64,000 nucleotides of DNA from JAFEDN01 sp963818985 (GCA_963818985.1 CAWFUJ010000008.1:186001-250000), one strand, 5' to 3'; counted from the stretch's first letter, positions 19,216 to 29,325 are shown. Translations and numbers: made by a program. Notes: generated by a model not told the origin, from the letters alone.

Positions 19216-21027
19216 TTAATGAAAATGATGGTAGATTCGTTGTGCTAAGGCTGCATTGATACCCTTTACCCGCATTAGATCCGTTACGCTGGCCTGTTGA
19301 ATCCCTTGCAAACCACCAAAATACCGCAATAGGTCGCGACGTCTTTTAGGTCCAATATTCTCAATTGTTTCCAATGATGAAGCAATCCCTAGCTTACCAC
19401 GTTTGCGACGATGCGCAGTTATCGCAAAACGATGCGCTTCATCACGAATAATTTGTAGTACGTGCAAAGCGGGACTGTCTTCTGCGAGGCGTAAAGAAAC
19501 TTTATGTCCTGCCAGCCATAATTGTTCAAGACCCGGCTTACGGCTCGGACCTTTAGAAATAGCCAGGATTTTTACCCCACTGACTTGTAATTCCTCTAGT
19601 ACTTCCTCAGCCTGTTTTAATTGACCCTGACCCCCATCAATGACTAATAAATCTGGCAACTCTTTTTCTTCCGCCTTTAAATGAGTGTAATGTCGAGTCA
19701 ACGCTTGGCGAAGTGCTGCATAATCATCTCCCGGTCGAATATCATGGATGTTAAATCGCCGATAATCACTGGTCAAAGGACCTTGGTCATTAAATACAAC
19801 ACATGAAGCAACCGTTGATTCTCCACTGGTATGACTGATATCAAAACATTCCATGCGTTGGATAGGATTAAATAGATTTAAAGCTTTTTGTAAAGCTTGT
19901 AACTGAGCCACAATTTTATTTTGCTTAGCCAAATGTTGGCTTAATGCATAACTAGAATTGGTATCAGCCATGGTTTGCCATTGGCGATACGGTGCATGTT
20001 TACGGTCGGTGATCATGATTTTACGATTTAAGCTGACTTCCAAAGCATTTTGAATCGATTCTTTATCAGGCAAAGAATGACTGGTAACGATCCGCTCGAT
20101 AGGTTCTTCACTATGAAGGGGATTAAGATAATATTGGAGAATAAATGCTGATAATGCTTGCTTACGGCCTTCGGCAAGAGGAATTCGTGGAAAAAAAGCT
20201 TTGCTGCCGATAACTCGACCTAAACGGACAAATAAAACCAGAATAGCAACCTCCCCACCCTGTTCAGCAACTCCCAAAATATCAATATTTCCACCATCAC
20301 TGACCACACTCTGTTGACCTTGTAATTTGCGTAATAAAGCCACTTGGTCACGGTAATAAGCGGCCTGTTCAAACTGAAAAAGATTGGCGGCGCTTTCCAT
20401 TTTATTGATTAAATCCGCAATAATTTCCTCATTTTTCCCTGCAAAAAATAATAAAGTATGTTTAACCTGTTCTGCATAATTTTCTTTGGTGACATAATTG
20501 ACGCATGGCGCGGTACAGCGCTGAATCTGGTATTGTAAACAAGGGCGGGTCCGATGTTGGAAGAAATTATCACTGCATTGACGGACTTTAAATAATTTTT
20601 GAATCAATGCTAAATTTTCCCGTACCGCGCCTGCATGAGGATAAGGGCCGAAATAATGGCCAGCCTGACGTTTAGGACCGCGGTGAAAATCCAATCTCGG
20701 AAAGTCCTGCCCACTCGATAAAAACAAATAGGGATAAGATTTATCATCGCGCAATAATATGTTGTAACGAGGCCGGTGTTGTTTAACTAAGTTAGCTTCT
20801 AGTAGCAGTGCTTCTACTTCATTAGCGGTAATGGTGATTTGAATATCTGCGACTTGGGCAATCATCAATGCAGTCTTACGATCTGCAGTCCGCACCCGAA
20901 AATAACTACTGACTCTTCGTTTTAAATTTTTAGCTTTCCCCACATAAAGCACTTGTCCCTGAGAATTCATCATCTGATAAACCCCTGGCTGAGTAGGAAA
21001 ATCCTGAGATAAATTTTTCATAATCAT
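19216..21027 (-). CDS. uvrC: Excinuclease ABC subunit C
   Basis: The 603-residue protein makes both incisions in UvrABC nucleotide excision repair. It opens with the GIY-YIG nuclease domain (PGVYQM, LYVGKAKNLKRR), has a UVR-like middle region (about 195-230), the RNase H-like half (ECFDISHTSGE, LLVIDGGQGQL) and C-terminal helix-hairpin-helix repeats (IENIGPKRRRDLLRYFGG). A second ATG at 21021 is an alternative start; I see no strong ribosome site for either. It forms an operon with pgsA. Confidence 0.96.
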   Translation of the reverse strand: MIMKNLSQDFPTQPGVYQMMNSQGQVLYVGKAKNLKRRVSSYFRVRTADRKTALMIAQVADIQITITANEVEALLLEANLVKQHRPRYNILLRDDKSYPYLFLSSGQDFPRLDFHRGPKRQAGHYFGPYPHAGAVRENLALIQKLFKVRQCSDNFFQHRTRPCLQYQIQRCTAPCVNYVTKENYAEQVKHTLLFFAGKNEEIIADLINKMESAANLFQFEQAAYYRDQVALLRKLQGQQSVVSDGGNIDILGVAEQGGEVAILVLFVRLGRVIGSKAFFPRIPLAEGRKQALSAFILQYYLNPLHSEEPIERIVTSHSLPDKESIQNALEVSLNRKIMITDRKHAPYRQWQTMADTNSSYALSQHLAKQNKIVAQLQALQKALNLFNPIQRMECFDISHTSGESTVASCVVFNDQGPLTSDYRRFNIHDIRPGDDYAALRQALTRHYTHLKAEEKELPDLLVIDGGQGQLKQAEEVLEELQVSGVKILAISKGPSRKPGLEQLWLAGHKVSLRLAEDSPALHVLQIIRDEAHRFAITAHRRKRGKLGIASSLETIENIGPKRRRDLLRYFGGLQGIQQASVTDLMRVKGINAALAQRIYHHFH

Positions 21028-21055
21028 TAAAACTTGACTATAAACAAGTATTCAC

Positions 21056-21141
21056 CGGAGAGGCAGGGATTCGAACCCTGGGAGGGGATTACCCTCAACG
21101 GTTTTCAAGACCGCCGCAATCGACCGCTCTGCCACCTCTCC
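21056..21141 (-). tRNA. tRNA-Ser (UGA)
   Basis: The reverse strand folds as a class II tRNA with acceptor GGAGAGG/CCTCTCC, discriminator G, anticodon TGA in CTTGAAA and a long variable arm. CCA is not encoded. Confidence 0.95.
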
Positions 21142-21502
21142 TAAAAACGCGAATTGTAACATCAAGAATGAAAGAATAATACCGTACTATAATATCTGTT
21201 AGGTGCACTATAAGTATTTGTTATAGGAATCATGAGATTAATTAAATTGTACCTTTTGAATTTAAATTCCCCTCTTAAGAGTAGACTCTTGTACAGGCAT
21301 GGTTCTGGCAGGTTGGTCATGACCTATTCCCATTATGGAATCATTTTTTCGCACTTCGTTTTTACGGCTAGTCATTCCATAATCATTTTTAGCTAATATC
21401 GCCCATCGTCCAGTTTTTAATTTTAGGTAGACTATGTTGGGGGTGTATTTTATGATATAATGAGATCCGTATATTATTTAATCATAATAGGAGTTTTTGC
21501 AT
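21142..21502. other. Gene-free spacer with a short inverted repeat
   Basis: This 361-base spacer holds a perfect 10-base inverted repeat ATTATGGAAT (21332-21341 and 21374-21383) and a TATAAT box at 21456-21461 about 40 bases before yccA, with no good -35 box. A 54-codon open frame from 21231 has a poor ribosome site and was not called. Confidence 0.5.
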
Positions 21503-22180
21503 ATGCGTTCAAACAACTTGAGCATTACTAGAAGCACGGAATCTGCGTTAACAGTTAATCGGGTTCTACGTAACACTTATTTTTTATTGAGCTTAACTTT
21601 ATTGTTCAGCGCGGGGACTGCTGCCTATGCCACCCTTTCCAATGCACCACCTATTGGTATTTTAGGTCTGATAGTTGGTATGTTTGGACTATATTTTCTT
21701 ACCGTTTGGTTGCGGAATAGTGGATGGGGGATTTTAGCAATTTTTGCTTATACAGGATTTTTGGGCTATACGTTAGGGCCTATCTTAAATTTTTATATTC
21801 ATAATTTTAGCAATGGTGCGCAGATCATTGGCACTTCACTAGGCGCAACAGGCCTAATATTCCTTGGATTATCGGCCTATGTGCTGACTACTCGTAAGGA
21901 TTTCAGCTACTTAGGCGGTTTTATTACCGCTGCGGTGATTGTAGCTTTTCTAGCGGGATTGGGCGGCATGTTATTTAATATTCCAGCTTTACAATTAGTG
22001 ATTTCTGGTGCATTTGCGATTATATCTTCAGCCTTTATTTTGTATACCACCAGTCAAATTATTAATAATGGCGAGCGCAATTATATTATGGCCACAATAA
22101 GTCTTTATATTGCTATTTTTAATTTATTCGTTAGCTTATTACGCATTTTGGGCGCTTTCGGCGGCAATAACCGTAATTAG
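21503..22180 (+). CDS. Bax inhibitor-1/YccA family membrane protein
   Basis: The 225-residue protein has about seven hydrophobic helices typical of the BI-1 (TMBIM) family, including GYTLGPIL in the middle and a C-terminal IAIFNLFVSLLRILGAF like YbhL/YccA proteins. YccA modulates the FtsH protease in E. coli; the role here is inferred. The start is ATG 21503, preceded by TAGGAG nine bases away, in preference to TTG 21497. It is a single-gene unit ending before a GC-rich hairpin. Confidence 0.9.
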   Translation: MRSNNLSITRSTESALTVNRVLRNTYFLLSLTLLFSAGTAAYATLSNAPPIGILGLIVGMFGLYFLTVWLRNSGWGILAIFAYTGFLGYTLGPILNFYIHNFSNGAQIIGTSLGATGLIFLGLSAYVLTTRKDFSYLGGFITAAVIVAFLAGLGGMLFNIPALQLVISGAFAIISSAFILYTTSQIINNGERNYIMATISLYIAIFNLFVSLLRILGAFGGNNRN

Positions 22181-22196
22181 AGATCTTTCATTCTTC

Positions 22197-22218
22197 CCCT
22201 CTCCCGGATGGGAGAGGG
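22197..22218. terminator. Hairpin after yccA
   Basis: CCCTCTCCC and GGGAGAGGG pair perfectly over nine bases around a GGAT loop, 17 bases after the yccA stop. There is no U-tract, so it is a probable transcript-end hairpin or a copy of a simple dispersed palindrome. Related CCCTCTCCC-type sequence occurs near 61870. Confidence 0.5.
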
Positions 22219-22366
22219 AAATAACTGCCCCTCCAAAAAAAACACATATCAATCTGCTCTTCAGGCTTTAAGTACATTCTGTACATAATTGATCATTTTT
22301 TAATCCTCCCTTAATGTCGCATCTGTACAATAGACATTAAATATGCATTTTGGAGGTAAATTAACA

Positions 22367-23422
22367 ATGAGTAATAACAGTATAATAGAACAACAACAAA
22401 AAAAGAAAGCAAATAAGATTTATAATCAATGCGTTATATTTGCGGTAGTGGCCTGTGCTATAGCAACCCCTTGGTTGGTTTCTCATAAGTCCAGCTACAA
22501 ACTCAAGCAAACTCAACCTCTAAAGTTGGCTGCATCCGCCTCGCCGCTGCCTATATCAGCTACCCAAGAACTCGCCATCCCGATGAGCGAACCAATTACT
22601 TTAGTAGACCCTATCTCTATTCCTGATATTAAAACAACTATTGGAAAAACCATGACTTCTGTGACCGAGAAAGCGCCTACAGCGATAACTAAGGTGCCTA
22701 AGGCCGTAAATAATAACAAGGCTCCCATAAAAGCACCTGTTAAAGCTGAGGCCCCAGCTAAAGCCCCGGTTAAAACAGCAGTAAAAGCTTCCACCAAAAC
22801 TTCAGTTAAGGCGCCTACTATGGCAGCAGGAGTTAAAAAACAACCCGCAAACCCAGCCACTGTAAGCATTCATCAGAGCAAAATAGATACCGGTTTTATC
22901 GCCAAAGTTGAAGGTGTCGTTCTCAAAGCCTATGTGCCACTACCAAAAAAGACCAAAAGTGGTGTTACTATCGGCGCCGGTTTTGACCTAGGCCAGATGG
23001 ACCTTAAAGAATTCAAAAGCTTACCTATGGATGAAGCTTTAAGAGCTAAATTATTGCCCTATGTTGGGTTGAAAAAGTACAAGGCGACTGCTTTTTTAAA
23101 AGCCCATCCATTACATTTAACTAATGTAGAAGTGGAGCAACTCAATGTTATCGCTGCAAATAAAATATTGATGCCTTTATCAACTAGCTATTATAAGTCG
23201 TCTGGTAAATCTTTTACGACTTTGCCAGCAGCAGCTCAAACTGCTTTATTCTCTTTCGCGTATCAATATGGCGCCGGTTTTATGAAAAAGAAAAACCTAA
23301 GCCACCTTTGGAATCATTTTGTGGCCGAAGATTGGTCGCAAGCAAGTCAAGCTTTGCATGGTTTTAAGGTCTATGGTGAACGTAGAAAACAAGAAGCCAA
23401 ATTATTAGCTCATTTAGTATAG
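22367..23422 (+). CDS. Pesticin-type muramidase 1, membrane-anchored with Ala/Lys/Pro linker
   Basis: The 351-residue protein has a cytoplasmic N-tail, one hydrophobic segment (about 22-38), a long low-complexity linker rich in A, K, P and T (about 100-165), and a C-terminal domain of about 175 residues. That domain shows the T4-lysozyme/pesticin pattern: Glu182 in VEG, Thr201 in SGVTIG and Asp207 in GFDLGQ, the presumed catalytic triad for cutting peptidoglycan glycan strands. The start is ATG 22367 with GGAGG ten bases upstream, not the earlier ATG 22343. It is the first of three tandem relatives. The linker would let the domain reach across the periplasm. The family assignment is by motif only. 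Confidence 0.75.
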   Translation: MSNNSIIEQQQKKKANKIYNQCVIFAVVACAIATPWLVSHKSSYKLKQTQPLKLAASASPLPISATQELAIPMSEPITLVDPISIPDIKTTIGKTMTSVTEKAPTAITKVPKAVNNNKAPIKAPVKAEAPAKAPVKTAVKASTKTSVKAPTMAAGVKKQPANPATVSIHQSKIDTGFIAKVEGVVLKAYVPLPKKTKSGVTIGAGFDLGQMDLKEFKSLPMDEALRAKLLPYVGLKKYKATAFLKAHPLHLTNVEVEQLNVIAANKILMPLSTSYYKSSGKSFTTLPAAAQTALFSFAYQYGAGFMKKKNLSHLWNHFVAEDWSQASQALHGFKVYGERRKQEAKLLAHLV

Positions 23423-23508
23423 ATAACCCTTTGTTTTACATTATTTAATTTTAAGTTAATGTACATATCGTACAATTAATGCATAGTATATATAAAAGAG
23501 ATTTAACT

Positions 23509-24294
23509 ATGCAAGTTGAGAAATTAAAAAATGGCAAATACCAAAAATATGTGATCCAAACGTTGGTAGCGGGAGCATTGATCTTATCGTTTTCGAGCAT
23601 TAATCACGTTCATACTTATATGACCACACATTTTAAAAGGGTAGCACCTGTTAAAAAGCCTTTGGGAAAAACACCGCCCCAACCAACCTCTGAGCCGTAC
23701 ACACCAACAGAGACGGTTAAGCCCTCGACTCAACTTACCTTAGAAAAAACTAAAATAGACCTAAATTTTATAAAAGAAGTCGAAGGCTCGGTGTTAAAGG
23801 GCTATGTGCCTCTTGCAGCCACCACTAAAAGTGGCGTAACCATTGGTAACGGGGTCGATTTAGGTCAAATGAGTTCATCAGAATTGGCTGATTTACCCAT
23901 TTCCGCGCCATTGAAGAAAAAATTAATGCCTTATGTGGGCTTAAGGCACTTTGACGCCAAGGCGTTTTTAAAGGCTCACCCGCTGATGATTAACGAACAC
24001 GAAATGACCGAACTAAATACGATGATTGGTAACAAGATTTTGCAACCTTTGGCAGCGACTTATCGAAAGGAAACCGGAAAAAGCTTTACTAGCTTGCCTG
24101 CGGCAGCTCAAACTGCCCTATTTTCTTTTGCCTACCAATATGGCCCTAATTTCATGTACAAGGAATCTCTAAAAAACCTTTGGCATTGTTTTGTTACCGG
24201 GAACTGGGTCAAAGCCAGAGCGACTCTACGTAGCTCTAAATTTTACGCCAACCGCCGACAACAGGAAGCTCTGTTATTATCTGGAATAGCTTAA
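23509..24294 (+). CDS. Pesticin-type muramidase 2, membrane-anchored
   Basis: The 261-residue protein has one N-terminal hydrophobic segment (YVIQTLVAGALILSF), a short proline/threonine-rich linker, and a muramidase domain close to that of the preceding gene. The triad keeps its spacing: Glu92, Thr111 (SGVTIG) and Asp117 (GVDLGQ). Start ATG 23509 is preferred over ATG 23479 because AGAG lies just upstream. A TACAAT box at 23471-23476 suggests its own promoter; the first gene has TACAAT at 22326-22331. Confidence 0.75.
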   Translation: MQVEKLKNGKYQKYVIQTLVAGALILSFSSINHVHTYMTTHFKRVAPVKKPLGKTPPQPTSEPYTPTETVKPSTQLTLEKTKIDLNFIKEVEGSVLKGYVPLAATTKSGVTIGNGVDLGQMSSSELADLPISAPLKKKLMPYVGLRHFDAKAFLKAHPLMINEHEMTELNTMIGNKILQPLAATYRKETGKSFTSLPAAAQTALFSFAYQYGPNFMYKESLKNLWHCFVTGNWVKARATLRSSKFYANRRQQEALLLSGIA

Positions 24295-24336
24295 GCTTTA
24301 ATCGTCCCTTAAGGATACGCATGTAAAATACCTATT

Positions 24337-24999
24337 ATGAAAGTAAAAAGGTATAAAAAATTAGTTATGGGTCTGGCTTTTACTATAACCATGCCATTAG
24401 AAATTACCTGCGTTTTCGCAGCGAACAAACTAACCAGAGTTTCTCTCGAACAAACCCAGATTGACCATCACTTTTTGAAAAAAATGGAGGGGTCGAAATT
24501 GAATGGTTATGTACCTTTGGCCAATAATAGCAAAAGTGGAGTGACTATTGCTAACGGATTCGATTTAGGTCAATTAAATTTAAAAGAATTCAACAACTTA
24601 TCGTTAGATGAGAAATTAAAAAATAAACTTCGTCCTTATGTGGGTTTAAGGCAACATCAAGCCAAAACCTTTTTGCAAAGGCATCCACTCACCATCACCA
24701 TTCAAGAATTAGAGCAGTTAAATAAAGCTGCAGCACATAAGATTCTGCACCCTTTGGTCCAAAGTTATGATAGGGTCAGCAAAACTCCTTTTATTCATCT
24801 TCCCAGCGAAGCACAAACCGTTATTTTTTCTTACGCTTACCATTTTGGGCCAGGATTTATGAAACATAACACCTCAAAGCAGCTTTGGAGACATTTTGTT
24901 TTGCAAGAATGGAATCATGCCAGCAGGGTTTTAAAAAACCAAAAACTTTATTCAAGCCGTCGCATCAGCGAAGCCAGGCTGTTAGACCAACTGATTTAA
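24337..24999 (+). CDS. Pesticin-type muramidase 3, secreted form
   Basis: The 220-residue protein starts with a cleavable-looking signal peptide (KKLVMGLAFTITMPLEITCVFA) and lacks the linker of its two upstream relatives. The catalytic pattern is intact: Glu51, Thr70 (SGVTIA) and Asp76 (GFDLGQ). It should act in the periplasm or outside the cell. Conserved FSYAYHFGPGFM and RRISEAR blocks match the other copies. No immunity or holin gene is visible nearby. Confidence 0.75.
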   Translation: MKVKRYKKLVMGLAFTITMPLEITCVFAANKLTRVSLEQTQIDHHFLKKMEGSKLNGYVPLANNSKSGVTIANGFDLGQLNLKEFNNLSLDEKLKNKLRPYVGLRQHQAKTFLQRHPLTITIQELEQLNKAAAHKILHPLVQSYDRVSKTPFIHLPSEAQTVIFSYAYHFGPGFMKHNTSKQLWRHFVLQEWNHASRVLKNQKLYSSRRISEARLLDQLI

Positions 25000-25007
25000 A
25001 CGAGTTA

Positions 25008-28000
25008 TTAAACAATTCGTTGATGATGCCTTGCTAGAAAAGTGTATATCGTTGGAACAACGAATAAGGTAAAGATTGTCCCTATCAACATACCAGCAGC
25101 AATCACAATTCCAATAGCAAAACGACCAGTTGCGCCGGCGCCGGTGGCAATTAATAAAGGTATAACTCCTACAACCATTGCTGCAGTCGTCATCAAAATA
25201 GGTCTTAATCGGATGGATGCCGCTTTTTCAATGGCTTCACGAATCGACATCTCCTCCTCTCGTTGTAACTGATTTGCAAATTCAACCATTAAAATACCAT
25301 GCTTAGTAATTAAGCCAATTAAAGTAATTAAACCAATTTGTGTATAAATATTAATAGTGGCGAACCCCATGTTAATTGGTATTAACGCTCCACAAATTGA
25401 CAATGGCACGCTGATTAAAATGATGAAAGGATCACGGAAACTTTCAAACTGCGCTGCCAGCACTAAATAAATAATAATTAATGAAAACATAAAAGTGTAA
25501 ACCAATGCCGATCCCTCTTGAATATACTGGCGTGATTGACCCGCATAATCGTAACGGATGGTTTTTGGAAAAATTTTATTTGCTTGAGTTTGTAAAAACG
25601 ACAACCCTTCGGCAATGGTATGGCCAGGCATCAGCATGCCGTTTAATGTTGCAGAATTTAGCTGTTGAAAAGCAGATAAATTATTAGGCTGGGTAGATGC
25701 GCTCATGGTCACGAAGGTTGATAAAGGCACTAATTTACCATTGGAGGTGTTGACATAAATTTGTTTCACCGCATCCGGATTAAAACGAAACTCTTGCTCT
25801 ACCTGTGGAATAACATCATAGCTACGACCCTGCATATTATAAGAATTGATAGCACGCCCCCCCAGGGCGATCGACAAAGCATTACCAATATTGGCCATAT
25901 TGACGCCCATTTGCGCAGCTTTATCTCGATCTATGTTGAGATGAATTTGTGGTTTATCGTAACTCAAGGTATTAGTGATAATTAAAAACAAGCCGCTTTT
26001 CTGCGCCGCTTGCAGTAATTGCAGTGTATATGGGTACAAAGTTTCAAAAGGCTCAATCGTGTTGACGACAAATTGAATGGGTAAGGGACTGCCGCCTACA
26101 GGCAGCGAAGGCAATGGATACACCAATGCGCGAACCCCAGCAATATTACTACGTAATTGTTGCTGTAAGCTGGTATTCACTTCGCGTTGTGTTTGGGTGC
26201 GCAGATCCCAAGGCTTTAAAATAAGACCAGAAATTGCTGAAGTCACCGTTCCAGCGCCATTGATAGTAAAAAAATCACTCGTGGCAGGAATACCAGAATA
26301 AATTTGATTCATGGGATTGGTAAATTTTTCTAAATAATTTAAATTAGCATACTGTGGAGCCGTAACGCTGACAAATAAGACACCTTGATCCTCTTCCGGC
26401 GCTAATTCTTTTTGCGAAGTGCTGTAAAGAAAAAAGCAACTGAATAAAACGATGCCTGCGAACACCAGCGTGACTGGTCGAAAATTAAGCACTCTATGCA
26501 AGCGCAACTGATAATAATTCTTCAGTTTGTCAAATTTAGTATCGATATAGTGTACCAGGCGACTCTTACCGATATCTATGGTGAGAAGTTTCGCACACAT
26601 CATTGGCGACAAAGTTAAAGCAATGATCCCTGATAAAACCACAGAGCTGGCTAAGGTAAAAGCGAATTCCTTAAATAAAGCCCCCGTCAAACCGCCCATT
26701 AAACCAATGGGTGCATAGACGGCGGCCAAGGTGATGGTCATTGAAACAATTGGTAGAGCAATCTCACGAGCACCCACAAGTGCTGCTTGAAAAGGTGCAA
26801 TGCCTTCTTCTATATGCCGATAGACATTTTCTACCACCACAATCGCATCGTCAACAACCATACCTATCGCTAAGACTAATGCTAATAAAGTCAATACGTT
26901 TATCGAATAGCCTAAAATGAGCATCAAACCCAATACTCCAATCAAGGATAAAGGTATCGTCACAATAGGAATGATCACGGTACGCAATGATCCTAAAAAT
27001 AAAAAAATCACCAGAATCACTATCACCGATGCTTCAACAATCGTCACCATCACTTCTTTAATTGAAGCTTTGATGTAAATGGTGGCGTCATAGACAACTT
27101 TACTTGATAAATTCGGAGGATAACTTTTTATAATCTCTGGTAATAACTTACGCACATCACTGATCACTGTCAGTGGATTAGCTAAGGGAGTTGAACTCAC
27201 GCCAATAAAAATAGAGGGCTTCCCATTGAAATAAACTGATGAATCATAACTCTGTGACCCTAACTCCACCTTGGTTACATCTTGTAAACGCACTATTTTA
27301 TTGTTAGTCGCTTTAATAATGATATTTTTAAAACCTTGCACATTTTCCAGGCCGGTGGCGGCATCAATCGGCGTTGCCACCAACTCACCTTGGGTTTTGC
27401 CCGCAGCCGACTGGAAATTGTTATTTTGTAGAGCTTGAGCGATATCAGTTGGAGTGACCCCTAAAGCAGCCATCCTGGGTGTATTTAACCAAATGCGCAT
27501 CGCAAAAGTTTTTCCACCTAAAATGGATGCCCGCGACACTCCGGAAACCGTTTGCAATTTTGGCTGTACGGCGCGAACAATGTAATCAGTAATTTGTTCC
27601 GGCGTCATCTTATCGCTGCTAAAACTAATATACATCAGATCTGTGGTCTGACCTGTGTCTTTAGTTAGCACTGGATCTTTAGCATTACTGGGGAGTTCTC
27701 CACGCACCGCTGAGACTTTACTCATAATGTCAGTAAAAGCGGCATTTGAATCATAATTCAATTTAATATAGCAAGTAATTGTGCTGACATTATCATCACT
27801 AATCGATGTCATGTAATCAATACCATCGGCACTTGCAACTTGTTTTTCTAGTGGAGTAGTCACAAAGCCTTTAATCAATTGAGCAGAAGCGCCAGGATAA
27901 ATAGTGGTAATGGTGATAACGGTATTTTCCATTTTTGGATATTGACGAACCTGTAATTCGTTGACCGAGCGAATGCCAAAAATGAAAATAAGTAAGCTAA

Positions 28001-28052
28001 CAACAATCGCCAAGACCGGTCGGCGAACGAAAATATCAGTCATTTTAGCCAT
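25008..28052 (-). CDS. RND multidrug efflux permease (AcrB/MexB type)
   Basis: The 1014-residue inner-membrane pump has the two-repeat RND layout: first helix VLAIVVSLLIFIFG, two large periplasmic regions, and VVDDAIVVVENV (about residue 400) with the proton-relay Asp pair. It exports drugs or other amphipathic compounds with an adaptor and an outer-membrane channel. It follows the adaptor gene by eight bases. No TolC-type channel is encoded here, so a distant one must serve. It is slightly shorter than E. coli AcrB. Confidence 0.95.
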   Translation of the reverse strand: MAKMTDIFVRRPVLAIVVSLLIFIFGIRSVNELQVRQYPKMENTVITITTIYPGASAQLIKGFVTTPLEKQVASADGIDYMTSISDDNVSTITCYIKLNYDSNAAFTDIMSKVSAVRGELPSNAKDPVLTKDTGQTTDLMYISFSSDKMTPEQITDYIVRAVQPKLQTVSGVSRASILGGKTFAMRIWLNTPRMAALGVTPTDIAQALQNNNFQSAAGKTQGELVATPIDAATGLENVQGFKNIIIKATNNKIVRLQDVTKVELGSQSYDSSVYFNGKPSIFIGVSSTPLANPLTVISDVRKLLPEIIKSYPPNLSSKVVYDATIYIKASIKEVMVTIVEASVIVILVIFLFLGSLRTVIIPIVTIPLSLIGVLGLMLILGYSINVLTLLALVLAIGMVVDDAIVVVENVYRHIEEGIAPFQAALVGAREIALPIVSMTITLAAVYAPIGLMGGLTGALFKEFAFTLASSVVLSGIIALTLSPMMCAKLLTIDIGKSRLVHYIDTKFDKLKNYYQLRLHRVLNFRPVTLVFAGIVLFSCFFLYSTSQKELAPEEDQGVLFVSVTAPQYANLNYLEKFTNPMNQIYSGIPATSDFFTINGAGTVTSAISGLILKPWDLRTQTQREVNTSLQQQLRSNIAGVRALVYPLPSLPVGGSPLPIQFVVNTIEPFETLYPYTLQLLQAAQKSGLFLIITNTLSYDKPQIHLNIDRDKAAQMGVNMANIGNALSIALGGRAINSYNMQGRSYDVIPQVEQEFRFNPDAVKQIYVNTSNGKLVPLSTFVTMSASTQPNNLSAFQQLNSATLNGMLMPGHTIAEGLSFLQTQANKIFPKTIRYDYAGQSRQYIQEGSALVYTFMFSLIIIYLVLAAQFESFRDPFIILISVPLSICGALIPINMGFATINIYTQIGLITLIGLITKHGILMVEFANQLQREEEMSIREAIEKAASIRLRPILMTTAAMVVGVIPLLIATGAGATGRFAIGIVIAAGMLIGTIFTLFVVPTIYTFLARHHQRIV

Positions 28053-28060
28053 GATCTGTA

Positions 28061-29161
28061 TTAATCCAATTTTATCGTATTATTAATATTAACCGGCAAC
28101 CCCGGCTGAAGTTTTAATTGACCCGAAGCAACTACTTCTTCACCTGGCTGAAGACCATTCAACACCACCACCACATTACCATGACGTTCTCCGATGGTGA
28201 CAAAACGTTGCTCGGCAATAAGAATGGGTTTACCTTGGGAATCTTTACCTTTGCTAGTAATCACAAAAACTGAATCACCGTAAAGAGTAAAAGTGACGCA
28301 AGTTTGAGGCACGGTGACCACCTTCTCCTGCAATGGCAACATAATTTTGATTCTTGCAAACACACCTGGAAATAGTTGAAATTTTGAGTTAGGTACGGTT
28401 GCCCTCACACTGATGGTGTGAGTTGTCGGATCTGCTTTTGCATTTAAAGCAGTAATCGATCCAGTAAAAGATTGATTTGGGAAAGCTTCAATGGAAAATT
28501 CCACTTTTTGGCCAAGCTTCAATTGTCTTATCTCTTGTTCTGGCAAAGAAAAATCTACATATAAAGGATCCATTTGTTGTAATGGGACTAAAGGTTGGCC
28601 AGGTGAAATAAATTGACCTATACTGACTTGGCTAATACCTAATCGACCACTGAATGGCGCCTTGATTTTTTTCTCCTCAATAGTCAATTTAGCGGTTTCA
28701 AGCGTGGCTTTTGATTGAAGTAATTGGGTTCTGGAGGTGTCGAGGGTACTCTGTGAGATGACTTTACTTTGAGATAAGGTTAAATTGCGTTGATAATTTT
28801 TTTGGTTTAAATCAAATTGAGCCTGTTGGCTTTTGAGCGTTTGTTGATCTAATGAATCATCTAATTGAATTAATATTTCATTCTGTTTAACATCTTGACC
28901 TGATTGAAAATTGATTTTCACTATTTGTCCCGGAAGTTGGGAATTGACATCTACCCCATTCACTGCAGTTAAATTTCCAACCGCAGGCAAAGAGGGTTGC
29001 CAAGCTTGCTGTTGAGCTTTGACGGTTGAGATGGTAACCGGTTGGCTAATCATTTGGGTAATATACTTTTTTACCATTATCTGTCGAACTATATGAAAGC
29101 CAAATACTAGTCCGAAGAGAATTGCGAGAGCGATGATGACAATGATGATTCGTTTAGCCAT
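28061..29161 (-). CDS. RND periplasmic adaptor (membrane fusion protein)
   Basis: The 366-residue protein has an N-terminal membrane anchor (IIIVIIALAILFGLVFGF), a lipoyl-like hairpin (QLPGQIVKINFQSGQDV), a coiled-coil region (about 110-160) and beta-barrel segments (PGVFARIKIMLP). The family links the RND permease to the outer-membrane channel. It is the first gene of the two-gene efflux operon. Confidence 0.93.
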   Translation of the reverse strand: MAKRIIIVIIALAILFGLVFGFHIVRQIMVKKYITQMISQPVTISTVKAQQQAWQPSLPAVGNLTAVNGVDVNSQLPGQIVKINFQSGQDVKQNEILIQLDDSLDQQTLKSQQAQFDLNQKNYQRNLTLSQSKVISQSTLDTSRTQLLQSKATLETAKLTIEEKKIKAPFSGRLGISQVSIGQFISPGQPLVPLQQMDPLYVDFSLPEQEIRQLKLGQKVEFSIEAFPNQSFTGSITALNAKADPTTHTISVRATVPNSKFQLFPGVFARIKIMLPLQEKVVTVPQTCVTFTLYGDSVFVITSKGKDSQGKPILIAEQRFVTIGERHGNVVVVLNGLQPGEEVVASGQLKLQPGLPVNINNTIKLD

Positions 29162-29227
29162 AAAATCCTCTATAAAGATGATGCGCTATGCTATCATATT
29201 GAACGTAAGGGTGCATACTTTGATTCA

Positions 29228-29301
29228 GCCCCGGTGGCACAGCTGGATAGCGCAGTCCCCTCCTAAGGGACAGGTCAGAGGTTCAAATCCTCTCCGGGGC
29301 A
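29228..29301 (+). tRNA. tRNA-Arg (CCU)
   Basis: Acceptor GCCCCGG/CCGGGGC, anticodon CCT in the loop CTCCTAA, and a GGTTCAAATCC T-arm. CCA is not encoded. Confidence 0.94.
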
Positions 29302-29325
29302 CCCCATTATCGAGCGGATAGAGGG

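Noticed and set aside
21231..21395. Possible 54-residue small protein upstream of yccA
   Set aside because: Ribosome site is poor and too close, composition is not protein-like, and the frame runs through an inverted repeat.
22271..23474. TGTACA words upstream of the muramidases as a shared operator
   Set aside because: TGTACA occurs at 22280, 22324 and 23460, but two of the sites overlap or adjoin TACAAT -10-like boxes and the third gene lacks it, so chance or promoter identity explains it.
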